Origin: Fibrobacter sp. UWB10
GTDB lineage: Bacteria > Fibrobacterota > Fibrobacteria > Fibrobacterales > Fibrobacteraceae
Reading direction: 5' to 3'
Assembly: GCF_900182935.1 (NCBI RefSeq)
Contig: NZ_FXUE01000002.1
Span: forward strand, 558,001-622,000
Length of the DNA: 64,000 bases
The position numbers were made by a program, and so were the translations under genes. The notes under the pieces were generated by a model. That model saw only the letters and a program-made list of their open reading frames with translations, was not told where the DNA came from and made no database searches. Shown here in pieces: positions 34,510 through 42,933 of this stretch; position 1 is the first letter of the stretch, and the number at the start of each line of letters is the position of its first letter.

Positions 34510-35391
34510 TTAGGTTGATGCGTTCTCTTTGGGCTCTTTTTTCTTCTGCCTATAAATCAGAACAATCAGCCAGATTAAGCCGGTCAGGAACATGACGCTG
34601 CAAAGTGTCTGTCCGCGGCTCATGCCGAACAGGTCCACGCGGCCAAGGTGTGCATCGGGTCTGCGGAAAAATTCGATAAAGAATCTAAAGAGGCCGTAGC
34701 CCATTAGGTACAGGCAGGGCATCTTGTCGCGCAGCAGCGGAATGCGCCTTAAGTTGTACAAAACTACAAACAAAATAACGCCTTCGAATAGCATTTCGTA
34801 AAGCTGGCTCGGGTGGTGTAGAATCGGGTTCGTAATCGGACTATCGTGGGCGAGCGGGAACCACATGCCAATGCCGCTTGTAGTGACTTCGCCAAAAAGT
34901 TCGCCGTTAATAAAGTTGCCCCAGCGGCCCCAGGTGTAGGCGAGCGGAGCCAGCATAAAGCAAAGGTTCAGGCCTTCCCACACGTTCATCTTGTTGCGCT
35001 TCAGGCCAATGTAGGTGAAAATCGTGCCAAGAATCATGCCGCCGTGGTAGCTCATGCCCGAAATGCCCGTAAAGTGGTAGCCGAGCGCATCGTGGGTCAT
35101 CGGGAAAATGATTTCGGTCGGGTTGGCGAGGTAGTAGCCCGGTTTGTAGAAGAACACGTAGCCCAGGCGCGCACCGATAATGATACCCGCGATAATCCAG
35201 GTGAACAGGCTGTCGAACTGGTCCTTGGTGTAGCCCAGCTTTTCCTTCTTGTTCACGTGCATCAGCGTCAGGTAGCCCGTCACGAAGGCGAAAATGTACA
35301 TGATGCCGTACCAGCGCACCGGGAAGCTCCCCAGCGTAAAGGCCGTTCCGTCAAAATAAGAAGGGATTAGATTCCACCATGTCGGTTCCAT
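34510..35391 (-). CDS. lgt: Prolipoprotein diacylglyceryl transferase
   Basis: 293 aa, normal length, with seven membrane segments. The signature GRWGNFINGELFG (about 155-167), the SYHGGMILG loop and HPSQLYEM are all present. It attaches diacylglycerol from phosphatidylglycerol to the lipobox cysteine, the first step in maturing lipoproteins such as those at 30546, 54715 and 63301. It starts one base after the penicillin-binding gene ends. Confidence 0.97.
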   Translation of the reverse strand: MEPTWWNLIPSYFDGTAFTLGSFPVRWYGIMYIFAFVTGYLTLMHVNKKEKLGYTKDQFDSLFTWIIAGIIIGARLGYVFFYKPGYYLANPTEIIFPMTHDALGYHFTGISGMSYHGGMILGTIFTYIGLKRNKMNVWEGLNLCFMLAPLAYTWGRWGNFINGELFGEVTTSGIGMWFPLAHDSPITNPILHHPSQLYEMLFEGVILFVVLYNLRRIPLLRDKMPCLYLMGYGLFRFFIEFFRRPDAHLGRVDLFGMSRGQTLCSVMFLTGLIWLIVLIYRQKKKEPKENAST

Positions 35392-35392
35392 T

Positions 35393-36742
35393 TTACTTTC
35401 CTTTCTTGGGTAAATATTGGTGAGCCCAGTAGTTAAATAGCATTCCGGCGACCTGGGTTGCCGGCTGCGAACGCATGCCTTGCAAGTCGTGCACCTGCAT
35501 AATCACAAGTACCACCGCCTTGTTCGGGTCTTCCTTGGACTGTGCAAAACCCATGAACCATTCGTAGCGGCCGTATGGGTCGTGTCCGTCGAGGGAACCC
35601 GTCTTTCCGCCGATGGTGAGGGCGTTGAAGTTCTTGCGGGCCATGTGTCTGGTCGAAATGTTTTTGCGGGCGGTGCCGTGCGTGACCGTGCGAATCATCG
35701 CTTCGCGTAGGCCGTAATAAGTGTTGTCGCTGAACTTGCCTACATCAAGCGCGATACGGCTCTTGGGAGCGAATCCGTCCAAGTTAGCGGCCCAGGGAAT
35801 TTCCAGCGGCTTTTTCGTGAGAATGGAGCGGACCTGTGCGGCTGCAAGGAGCGGGGTCAAAGTGGTGGCTTCCGTAAAGCCGCTGCTGACTTCGGCGAGG
35901 CCGTAGCCGGTATCGGGCGGTGCGTAGTTGGAACGCGGGGGGAGTGCACCCGGGAAATTCATGTTGTAGCCCAGCTTCTTGGCGGCGCTGCGCAGGCGTT
36001 CGGCACCCACGTTCATGCCCACGATGGCCATGGGCGGATTAGCGGACTTGGCGTAGGCGTCTTGCAGTTCGATAAACGGACCCTTGTAGCCTTCCTTGAC
36101 GCGCAGCTGGTTCTTGTAAAGGTGAATGCTTGAGCCAATCATCGGGATTTGCGATGTGAGCGAGTAGCGGTTTGATTCCATGGCCGCCGAAATGGTGACC
36201 GTCTTTGCAAGCGATGCCGCCGGGAAGGTATTCTTGATAAAGTAGTCGGGCTTTTCTTGCACGTGGTTGTTGCGGCGTTCGCCCCAGGCAATAATTTCGT
36301 TGCTTTGGGGGTCTACCATCAAGATGACCGCGTGTTCGGGGCGGAATCGGCGCAGCAGGTTGTCGATTTTTTCGGCCATGAAAACATCTTTCTGGGCCTT
36401 GATGTGCGCGCTGTCGATGACGTCTGCTTCGGTCGGATTATCGGGAACCACGGCGGCGGCAACTGTTGCCTGCGTATTCGCCAGGTCTTCGGAGTCTGCC
36501 TTCGGGAAAATTCCCGTTTCGCTTAGCTGTTCGGCCTGCAGGGTGGCGTCGTTTGTGGCTGTAGAATCGATTGCTTCGGCGTATTCGTCTTCTTCAGCGG
36601 GCTTCGGGGGCTCTTTTTCGCTAAAAATGCAGGTGCCCATCAGGGCGCAAAGTCCCATAAAAACGGAAAAAACGATAATTCGGTTGCGAATCCTAACGGC
36701 GTAGGGGAGCCTTTTTTTCGGAAGGTAATTATTATAGTCCAT
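35393..36742 (-). CDS. Penicillin-binding transpeptidase-domain protein
   Basis: 449 aa. A membrane anchor at about 21-40 is followed by an acidic disordered linker (45-120) and a single transpeptidase domain with all three motifs: Ser177-x-x-Lys180 (SLAK), Ser-Ala-Asn (233-235) and Lys-Thr-Gly (380-382). It should crosslink peptidoglycan or be a related D,D-peptidase. It is shorter than class B PBPs because the N-terminal dimerisation domain is missing, so it resembles a stripped-down PBP or a PbpA-like enzyme. Between orn and lgt in one operon. Confidence 0.85.
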   Translation of the reverse strand: MDYNNYLPKKRLPYAVRIRNRIIVFSVFMGLCALMGTCIFSEKEPPKPAEEDEYAEAIDSTATNDATLQAEQLSETGIFPKADSEDLANTQATVAAAVVPDNPTEADVIDSAHIKAQKDVFMAEKIDNLLRRFRPEHAVILMVDPQSNEIIAWGERRNNHVQEKPDYFIKNTFPAASLAKTVTISAAMESNRYSLTSQIPMIGSSIHLYKNQLRVKEGYKGPFIELQDAYAKSANPPMAIVGMNVGAERLRSAAKKLGYNMNFPGALPPRSNYAPPDTGYGLAEVSSGFTEATTLTPLLAAAQVRSILTKKPLEIPWAANLDGFAPKSRIALDVGKFSDNTYYGLREAMIRTVTHGTARKNISTRHMARKNFNALTIGGKTGSLDGHDPYGRYEWFMGFAQSKEDPNKAVVLVIMQVHDLQGMRSQPATQVAGMLFNYWAHQYLPKKGK

Positions 36743-36757
36743 CTTAAAGTATAAACT

Positions 36758-37303
36758 TTACTTGAAAATCGTCTTGCGGTAGTACTGGAGTTCGGCGATG
36801 CTTTCGCGGATGTCGTCCAAGGCCTGGTGCTTTTCCATCTTCTGGAATTCTGGCAGGTCCGGGTACCAGCGGAAGGTCAGTTCCTTGATAGAACTCACGT
36901 CGATGTTTCTGTAGTTCAGCCAGCCGGTCAAAAGCGGCATGTACTTGTACAGAAAACGCCTGTCCTGCGTAATAGAATTTCCGCAGAGCACGTTTCCGCG
37001 TTCGGTGGTGAAGGGCTTGATGAAGTCGAGCGTCATCTTGTCGGCGTCGGCCATGGTGAGTGTCGACTTCCGGCAGCGTTCCACGAGCCCGCTCTGGGTG
37101 TGGTGACGCTTGTTCCAGTCGTCCATGCCTTCAAAAACGTTTTCGGTCTGGTGAATCGCCAAGACGGGCCCTTCAGCCAAAATATTCAAGTTCGGGTCGG
37201 TTACGATCGTCGCAATTTCGAGAATGACGTCCCTCTCTGGCTCAAGACCCGACATTTCGAGGTCCATCCAGACGAGGTTCGGTGCGCTTTTAATTCTTGC
37301 CAT
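36758..37303 (-). CDS. orn: Oligoribonuclease
   Basis: 181 aa, standard length. DEDDh exonuclease motifs: LVWMDLEMSGL (about 10-20), ITQDRRF (about 110-116) and a C-terminal EKHQALDDIRESI (His and Asp). Degrades 2-5 nt RNA fragments and pGpG. Upstream on the minus strand there is a near -7 element, TAAATTG, 10 bases before the ATG. It starts the orn-PBP-lgt operon. Confidence 0.96.
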   Translation of the reverse strand: MARIKSAPNLVWMDLEMSGLEPERDVILEIATIVTDPNLNILAEGPVLAIHQTENVFEGMDDWNKRHHTQSGLVERCRKSTLTMADADKMTLDFIKPFTTERGNVLCGNSITQDRRFLYKYMPLLTGWLNYRNIDVSSIKELTFRWYPDLPEFQKMEKHQALDDIRESIAELQYYRKTIFK

Positions 37304-37335
37304 AACGCGGACAATTTAGCAAAAAAATTAGAGAG

Positions 37336-37370
37336 GCCACACTGATTCGATTTTACTAACGTAAAATCTG
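37336..37370 (+). repeat. TAAC-loop hairpin repeat (copy C)
   Basis: CCACACTGATT, then stem GATTTTAC-TAAC-GTAAAATC at 37349-37368. The flanking box and loop match copies A and B at 30431-30525, while the stem sequence differs and still pairs perfectly. It lies between the divergent orn and Rpn genes, 98 bases before the Rpn start. Confidence 0.8.
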
Positions 37371-37467
37371 CTTTGTAAAAAGAAATAAATTTTCGCAAAA
37401 TTGGCTGCAAAACGCCCTAAAAAAGCGTGTATAGAAAGCGGGGGTCAACTTTAACCCAAAGGAAACT

Positions 37468-38559
37468 ATGTACACGCGAAAAAAGAAATGCGCAGACCCG
37501 ATTCTTGAAATGCTTGGTCTCGGACATCTGTACCTGGGCAAAAGGCCGTTGGTGTGGATTCCAGATTTGTATTCCCGAAAAGAATCCGCTGAAAAAAGAA
37601 AAACTGACTCAAGCGAACTGCATGACAAGTCTGTTCCGTATGATACGGGTGAAACTGATCTTTCGGAATATTTCGTGAAAACAAAGACTGACGGACCGTA
37701 CGCGAGTCTTCTCAGTGATGTCACGTTCAAAAAGGCTTTCTCGCCGGATACGGAAACTGGTAAAGCCAATCTCATCAATCTACTGAACGATATGCTTAAG
37801 GGACAAATCCTGTGCAAGATAAAGGATGTTTCTTCGCAACAGTCCGAATTGAACGATTCCGGCAGCAAGGCTTCTAGAACATCGATATTTGACCTGCATT
37901 GCATTGATGAAGAAGGCCGTCTGATAGAAATAGAGGTTCAGCTTCGCAGAAGGACAAATTTCTTAAAGAGGCTAGCTTTCTATTCAAGTCAAATGGTCGT
38001 CAAACAAGGAAAGCCTGGACGCAAATGGAATCACGACATCAAGCCGACCTATGTTATTGCAATTGCGAGGCACTCCGTTTTTAATGACGGTGAAGCGATT
38101 CACCGTGCGGGAATTCTCGATTATAAAACACATGAACAATGGGTGGACTGTGCAAACTTTACAGTTGTGGAATTGTCTAAGATAAAAAGGATTGTTTGCA
38201 AAAAAGATGATGATGCGACCAAGTGGATGTTTGTTTTCCGGTATCTAAACCGTCTGGAGCGGCTTCCGCCTGCGTTAAACGCTGGAAAGTTCAAAGGCTT
38301 GCTTGAACCGGCGAAAATAGCTAGATTCAATAAAAAGGAACTTGAAAGGTATAGGCGCACTATGTACACGGAATGGGACAGATACGGCGAAGAAGAGGCT
38401 TTTGCAGAAGATCATCCTGAATACATCAAGAAAATTGGGGATGAGGCTGTGGCGAAGGTAAATAAGAAATTTGCGACTCGTGATAAGAAAATAGCTAAAT
38501 TTTTGCAATCTATAGGCGTTTCCTCTCAAGATATTGCCTCTGCTTTTGCTATCAAGTAA
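37468..38559 (+). CDS. Rpn-family nuclease/putative transposase (PD-(D/E)XK)
   Basis: 363 aa. Core motifs: SDVTFKKAF (83-91), FDLHCIDEEG (141-150) and LIEIEVQLR (152-160), giving the Asp and Glu-x-Gln of the PD-(D/E)XK nuclease site. Unusually, about 80 residues precede the SDVTFKKAF element that normally stands near the N-terminus; this extension is basic and Lys/Ser-rich. A good AAGGA lies 6 bases before the ATG. It ends with SIGVSSQDIASAFAIK, the helix typical of these proteins. Family members promote recA-independent recombination in vivo. Confidence 0.88.
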   Translation: MYTRKKKCADPILEMLGLGHLYLGKRPLVWIPDLYSRKESAEKRKTDSSELHDKSVPYDTGETDLSEYFVKTKTDGPYASLLSDVTFKKAFSPDTETGKANLINLLNDMLKGQILCKIKDVSSQQSELNDSGSKASRTSIFDLHCIDEEGRLIEIEVQLRRRTNFLKRLAFYSSQMVVKQGKPGRKWNHDIKPTYVIAIARHSVFNDGEAIHRAGILDYKTHEQWVDCANFTVVELSKIKRIVCKKDDDATKWMFVFRYLNRLERLPPALNAGKFKGLLEPAKIARFNKKELERYRRTMYTEWDRYGEEEAFAEDHPEYIKKIGDEAVAKVNKKFATRDKKIAKFLQSIGVSSQDIASAFAIK

Positions 38560-38649
38560 TAATTGTTCTTAAAGTCTAGTTACAAATGAATTTGGAACGG
38601 GTGCCGTACAGGTGCCCATTTTATCTCAAAATTAGCGATTGTGATAATA

Positions 38650-38713
38650 ATGTAAGTAAAATGTAATGTATTTCTAAAAATTAAGGATAAAATAGCTCCA
38701 TGTAAGTTTACAT
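38650..38713. promoter_or_regulatory. Cluster of ATGTAA motifs upstream of fabF
   Basis: ATGTAA occurs at 38650-38655 and 38661-38666, and the palindrome ATGTAA-GT-TTACAT at 38700-38713 sits just 6 bases before the -7 element. Candidate regulator operator; the regulator is unknown. Confidence 0.4.
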
Positions 38714-38719
38714 TTTTTC

Positions 38720-38727
38720 TATATTTG
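38720..38727 (+). promoter_or_regulatory. -7 element TATATTTG directly before fabF
   Basis: Exact TATATTTG ending 8 bases before the ATG at 38736, with no Shine-Dalgarno in the gap; suggests a leaderless transcript. Confidence 0.55.
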
Positions 38728-38735
38728 CCGCCATT

Positions 38736-39968
38736 ATGGAAGAAGTCGTAATCACTGGTATGGGGTGTGTTTCCGCCCTCGGCAATACGCCGGAACTCCT
38801 TTGGAACAACCTGCTGGAAGGTAAATCCGGACTTGCAACGATCGATCGCTTCGACGTGACCAACTATCCTATTAAGATAGCTGCAGCCGTCAAGGAATTC
38901 GATGGTTCTGAATTTATTTCCCCGCGCGATTCGTCCCGCCTCTCTAGGTGCATCCAGTACGCTGTGTATGCTTCTTTCCAGGCTCTTAAGAACGCCGGTA
39001 TTTCTCCCGAAAACGAAGATCCGACCCGCTCTGGCGTGATTATCGGTTCCGGTATCGGCGGTATGCAGATTTATAGCGACTCCGTCGTTTCGCTTTCGAA
39101 CCGTGGCCCGAGCCGCGTGTCCCCGTTCTTCATTCCGATGTCTATCGTGAACATGCCCGCCGGCGAAGTTTCCAACCGCACTGGCTGGATGGGCCCATGC
39201 TACGCAGTGGTTTCCGCTTGCGCCACCTCTAACCACTCTATCGCCGCCGCCTACGACCAGATCCGCTTGGGCCGCGCCGATATCATGCTCGCCGGTGGTA
39301 CCGACGAAACCGTGAACAATGTCGCTCTCGCTGGCTTTACCTCTATGAAGGCCTTGAGCAAGCGCAACGACGATCCGACGACGGCTTCTCGTCCGTTTGA
39401 TAAGGACCGCGATGGTTTCGTGATCGGTGAAGGTTCTGGCATTCTCGTTCTCGAAAGCCTTACGCACGCTAAGAAGCGTGGCGCCAACATTCTCGCCCGC
39501 GTGGCCGGCATCGGCATGAGCGCAGACGCTCACCACATGTCCGCCCCGCGTGAAGACGGCGAAGGCGTTCGCCTCGCTATCGAAATGGCTCTCCGCGAAG
39601 CTGGTATTTCCCCGAAGGATGTGGGCTACGTGAACACCCACGGTACTTCGACTCCGCTCGGCGACGTTGCTGAATGCTCCGCCCTCGAAAAGGTCTTTGC
39701 CGGCGCCACCGACAGCCTCAAGGTGAACTCCTCCAAGTGCATGATCGGCCACGCTCTCGGCGCCGCCGGTGCCCTCGAAGCCATCATCACCGTGAAGTCC
39801 TTGCAGAATCAGATGATTCATGCGACCACGAACGTGTTCAACCAGGACGAACGCATCCACCTCGATGTGTGCGCCAACAAGAACACCAGCCACTCGTTCA
39901 ACTACGCCATGTCCGACAGTTTCGGCTTCGGTGGCCAGAACAGCGTGCTGCTCCTCGGCCGCAACTAG
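38736..39968 (+). CDS. fabF: 3-oxoacyl-ACP synthase II (beta-ketoacyl synthase)
   Basis: 410 aa, usual length. Catalytic Cys162 in SACATS, His302 in NTHGTSTPLGD and His339 in IGHALGAAGA make the complete Cys-His-His triad; TVNNVALAGFTSMKALS is the expected gating segment. It elongates fatty acids on acyl carrier protein. Not accompanied by acpP or other fab genes here. It is preceded by a -7 element and by ATGTAA motifs, and followed by a strong terminator. Confidence 0.95.
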   Translation: MEEVVITGMGCVSALGNTPELLWNNLLEGKSGLATIDRFDVTNYPIKIAAAVKEFDGSEFISPRDSSRLSRCIQYAVYASFQALKNAGISPENEDPTRSGVIIGSGIGGMQIYSDSVVSLSNRGPSRVSPFFIPMSIVNMPAGEVSNRTGWMGPCYAVVSACATSNHSIAAAYDQIRLGRADIMLAGGTDETVNNVALAGFTSMKALSKRNDDPTTASRPFDKDRDGFVIGEGSGILVLESLTHAKKRGANILARVAGIGMSADAHHMSAPREDGEGVRLAIEMALREAGISPKDVGYVNTHGTSTPLGDVAECSALEKVFAGATDSLKVNSSKCMIGHALGAAGALEAIITVKSLQNQMIHATTNVFNQDERIHLDVCANKNTSHSFNYAMSDSFGFGGQNSVLLLGRN

Positions 39969-39977
39969 TTCGATGAA

Positions 39978-40018
39978 TAATGTGGAATGAGTAATGTGAA
40001 ATTACTCATCTCACATTA
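39978..40018. repeat. Overlapping mutually exclusive hairpins downstream of fabF
   Basis: ATGAGTAA (39987-39994) pairs with TTACTCAT (40002-40009), and AATGTGA (39993-39999) pairs with TCACATT (40011-40017); the two stems cannot form together. TAATGTG also occurs twice (39978 and 39992), both complementary to one CACATTA. It lies between the stop codon and the terminator. Confidence 0.4.
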
Positions 40019-40027
40019 CACATTTAC

Positions 40028-40066
40028 AAAAGCCTTCTGGAGTTTCGTTCTCCGGGGCTTTTTTTT
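40028..40066 (+). terminator. Intrinsic terminator after fabF
   Basis: AAAAGCC...CTGGAG-TTTCGTT-CTCCGG...GGCTTTT, a long stem with a minor bulge, ending in a run of T. Confidence 0.88.
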
Positions 40067-40090
40067 GTTGCCTTTGTAAAGAAATGTTTC

Positions 40091-40098
40091 TATAATTG
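40091..40098 (+). promoter_or_regulatory. -7-like element TATAATTG before DUF2279 gene
   Basis: One mismatch to TAnnTTTG; ends 5 bases before the GTG start at 40104. Confidence 0.35.
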
Positions 40099-40103
40099 AG
40101 CCC

Positions 40104-41036
40104 GTGAAATTTTTCCGTTCCATATCGATTGCTTTGGTGGCGCTCTTGTTTGCAAGCGTTTCCTTGCAGGCGGCTCCGGGTGATCCGCTGACTTGGCGCG
40201 ATTCCACGTGGGATTTCCGCAGCGAAGATCCGGGCGATACAACGCAGTTCTCGGTTGCCAAAAGTGTCGGTGTTGCCTCTACGGTTTTGATTGCTTACGG
40301 TGCAGCCTATTGGCTTGTGTTCAAGAAAGGCTGGTGGGACGAAGGTGGCGGGCGTTTCCGCTTCGAAAACGATTTTGACTATGCCTTGAATCTGGATAAG
40401 CTTGGACATTTCGCCTCGGGCGTCATGATGGGCGAGTCTTTTTACGAAGGCTATCGCTGGGCTGGGGTCTCGGAGTTCAAATCATATATTTTCGCAGGCC
40501 TTTCTGCGTTTGCAACCCATGTGGCAATCGACGTGAAAGACGGTTATTCGCCGGAATGGGGCTTCAGTATTTTTGACGTGCTTTCGGGAACTCTAGGCGG
40601 CTTTTTGCCGATGGCAGAACGCTATGTTCCCGTGTTCAAGTACGTAGACCTTAAGTGGAGCTACTGGATCAATACCAAAGCGTATTACAGACAAAGTAAA
40701 ACAGGCGTGTTTACCGACGACTATTGCAACCAAACATTCTGGGCGTCGTTCAAGGTTTACCGCATGTTGCCTAAGGCCGCGCGTCAGTATTATCCGAGTT
40801 GGCTTGCCATTGCAGCGGGCTTGAGTATTGACGAGGGCGTGTTCCTGCACGATAAAAACATTACGCCCCATCGCGAAGTCTATATTGCCTTTGATTACGA
40901 CCTGGAAGCCTTCCGCCCGCAGAGCCGTATGGCGCGTACCATTATCAAGTACCTGAATTACTTCAAGCTGCCGGCCCCCACCGTGCAAGTTTATCCCGAA
41001 TTCCATTGGTATTTGCTGTACCCGATTAAGTTTTAG
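40104..41036 (+). CDS. DUF2279 (YfiM-like) family protein
   Basis: 310 aa starting with GTG. A signal peptide ends near LQAAP (about 24). It has a hydrophobic segment at about 55-75 and the DUF2279 signature LDKLGHFASG (about 97-106), followed by AIDVKDGYSPEWGFSIFDVLSG with two conserved acidic/helical blocks. DUF2279 proteins are predicted envelope proteins of unknown role. Monocistronic between the fabF terminator and the rib operon. Confidence 0.75.
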   Translation: MKFFRSISIALVALLFASVSLQAAPGDPLTWRDSTWDFRSEDPGDTTQFSVAKSVGVASTVLIAYGAAYWLVFKKGWWDEGGGRFRFENDFDYALNLDKLGHFASGVMMGESFYEGYRWAGVSEFKSYIFAGLSAFATHVAIDVKDGYSPEWGFSIFDVLSGTLGGFLPMAERYVPVFKYVDLKWSYWINTKAYYRQSKTGVFTDDYCNQTFWASFKVYRMLPKAARQYYPSWLAIAAGLSIDEGVFLHDKNITPHREVYIAFDYDLEAFRPQSRMARTIIKYLNYFKLPAPTVQVYPEFHWYLLYPIKF

Positions 41037-41050
41037 TGCTTCCTACAGCC

Positions 41051-41080
41051 TACTTTCTCTCGTCTCTCGTCTCTCGTCTC
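41051..41080. repeat. Heptamer tandem repeat upstream of ribE
   Basis: Three TCTCGTC units in tandem in the 72-base gap before ribE. Short, probably slipped-strand in origin; too few copies for a functional claim. Confidence 0.5.
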
Positions 41081-41093
41081 TTATCTAAATTTC

Positions 41094-41101
41094 TATCTTT
41101 G
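41094..41101 (+). promoter_or_regulatory. -7 element TATCTTTG directly before ribE
   Basis: Matches TAnnTTTG; 7 bases (CCCCCGT) separate it from the ATG at 41109, leaving no room for a Shine-Dalgarno or an FMN riboswitch. Confidence 0.5.
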
Positions 41102-41108
41102 CCCCCGT

Positions 41109-41708
41109 ATGTTTACGGGTATTATTCAATCTACCGGTGAAATCGTTTCTATCGAAAGTAGGGGCGATGCGCTTACCATGCGCCTTAAGTCACCGGGCTT
41201 TTTTAAAAATTGTAAGTTGGGCGACAGTGTCGCCAACGATGGTGTGTGTCTTTCCATTGAATCTTGTACCGATGACGAAGCCACTTTTTGCCTGATGCAC
41301 CAGACGGTGGAAAATACGGGCTTTAAGCAGGCCGCTGTCGGTAAGTTGGTGAATTTGGAACTTCCGTGTCGTGCAGACAGCTTTATGGGCGGTCACTTTG
41401 TGATGGGCCATGTGGACTGCATAACCGAAGTCATCAAGGTGACTCCGCGTGAAACGGGTGTCGAAGTGGATTTGAAGCTTCCGGCTGACCTGCGTCGCTA
41501 TGTGATTCGCCGCGGTTCGATTTCGCTTAACGGAATCAGCCTGACGGTCGCTGAAAAGTTCGAAGATTCCATTCGCGTGTGCATTATCCCTGAAACGCTT
41601 GCTCGCACGAACCTGCGCAATTGGGTTCCGGGTACAATCGTGAATGTGGAAGTCGACATGCTCGGCAAGTATATTGAAAATTATCTGAAGGAACGTGACC
41701 TTGCTTAA
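41109..41708 (+). CDS. ribE: Riboflavin synthase, alpha subunit
   Basis: 199 aa, normal length, starting [12 protein letters not shown]. Contains the two lumazine-binding repeats (about 1-97 and 98-190), with [12 protein letters not shown] at the start of the second. It dismutates two 6,7-dimethyl-8-ribityllumazine molecules to riboflavin. First gene of ribE-ribBA-ribH-nusB; its end overlaps ribBA by 14 bases. Confidence 0.96.
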   Translation: MFTGIIQSTGEIVSIESRGDALTMRLKSPGFFKNCKLGDSVANDGVCLSIESCTDDEATFCLMHQTVENTGFKQAAVGKLVNLELPCRADSFMGGHFVMGHVDCITEVIKVTPRETGVEVDLKLPADLRRYVIRRGSISLNGISLTVAEKFEDSIRVCIIPETLARTNLRNWVPGTIVNVEVDMLGKYIENYLKERDLA

Positions 41709-42933
41709 TACGATTGAAGAGGCCATAGAAGATTTTAAGAACGGCAAGTTTTTGATTGTGGTCGATGACGAAGACCGCGAAAACGAAGGCGACTTTGTAA
41801 TCGCCGCCGAAAAGATTACGCCCGAAAAGGTGAACTTCATGCTCCACGAAGGCCGTGGCGTGCTTTGCGCACCGCTCCCGATCAAGCGTTGTCATGAACT
41901 GAACCTCACGCGGCAGACCGCCGAGAATACTTCGATTCTTGGGACGCCGTTTACCATCATGGTCGATAAAATTGAAGGCTGCACCACGGGTGTATCCGCT
42001 CACGACCGCGCGGCAACGATTCTCGCTCTTTCGGACCCGAATTCCAAGCCGAGCGACTTCGGCAGGCCGGGGCATATTTCGCCCCTGTACGCCCAGGAAG
42101 AGGGCGTACTCCGTCGCGCAGGCCATACCGAAGCAGCTGTAGACCTAGCAAAGCTTGCGGGCCTGCGTCCGGCGGCTGCCTTGATCGAAATCATGAACGA
42201 AGACGGCACGATGGCTCGTATGCCGCAGCTTCAGGAAGTCGCAAAGAAGTTTGGTCTCAAGATTATCTCGATCCGCGACCTGATCGACTATCGTCTGAGA
42301 AATGAAAAGCTGGTGCAGCGCGTTGCCGCTCCGCACGTGTCGACCAAGTACGGCGACTTTACCGCCTACGCTTACAAGAGCAAGACCGACGGCGTAGAAC
42401 ATGTGGCTTGGGTTGCAGGAAACCCCGACTTCAGCAAGCCGGTGTATGTGCGCGTGCATAGCGAATGCCTTACGGGCGATATCTTTGGTAGCCTCCGCTG
42501 TGATTGTGGCGAACAGCTGGCCGCCGCCATGAAGTTCATTGGCGAGCACGGCGGCGTGTTCCTTTACATGCGCGGTCAAGAAGGCCGTGGAATCGGTCTT
42601 TGCAACAAGCTCCGCGCTTACGAACTGCAAGAAAAGGGCATGGACACGGTCGAAGCGAACTTGCACCTTGGGTTCAAGTCGGACCTGCGTCAGTACGGTA
42701 CGGGCGCCCAGATTCTGGCAGACCTCGGCGTCAAGGAAATGCGACTGCTCACGAACAACCCGAGCAAGATTTCGGGCATTACGGCCTATGGCCTTAAAAT
42801 CGTGGAACGCGTGCCGATCGAAATTAAGCCGAACAAGGAAAACTTGTTCTACCTGCTTACGAAGCAGAAGAAGATGGGACACCAGCTGCACGTGGATGCC
42901 GCTGCCGAAGCGAATTTGAAAGAGGATAAGTAA
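41695..42933 (+). CDS. ribBA: Bifunctional 3,4-dihydroxy-2-butanone-4-phosphate synthase / GTP cyclohydrolase II
   Basis: 412 aa. The N-terminal RibB half has [11 protein letters not shown] (about 24-34) and the substrate loop PGHISPLYA; the C-terminal RibA half (about 205-400) has the zinc ligands in [16 protein letters not shown] and GQEGRGIGL. It supplies both precursors of lumazine. It starts with GTG inside the 3' end of ribE and stops directly at the ribH start. Confidence 0.95.
   Translation: MTLLNTIEEAIEDFKNGKFLIVVDDEDRENEGDFVIAAEKITPEKVNFMLHEGRGVLCAPLPIKRCHELNLTRQTAENTSILGTPFTIMVDKIEGCTTGVSAHDRAATILALSDPNSKPSDFGRPGHISPLYAQEEGVLRRAGHTEAAVDLAKLAGLRPAAALIEIMNEDGTMARMPQLQEVAKKFGLKIISIRDLIDYRLRNEKLVQRVAAPHVSTKYGDFTAYAYKSKTDGVEHVAWVAGNPDFSKPVYVRVHSECLTGDIFGSLRCDCGEQLAAAMKFIGEHGGVFLYMRGQEGRGIGLCNKLRAYELQEKGMDTVEANLHLGFKSDLRQYGTGAQILADLGVKEMRLLTNNPSKISGITAYGLKIVERVPIEIKPNKENLFYLLTKQKKMGHQLHVDAAAEANLKEDK

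Noticed and set aside
41037-41108. FMN riboswitch before ribE
   Set aside because: Only 72 bases are available, holding a heptamer repeat and a -7 element 7 bases from the ATG. The conserved RFN fold needs well over 100 bases and none of its conserved segments was seen.
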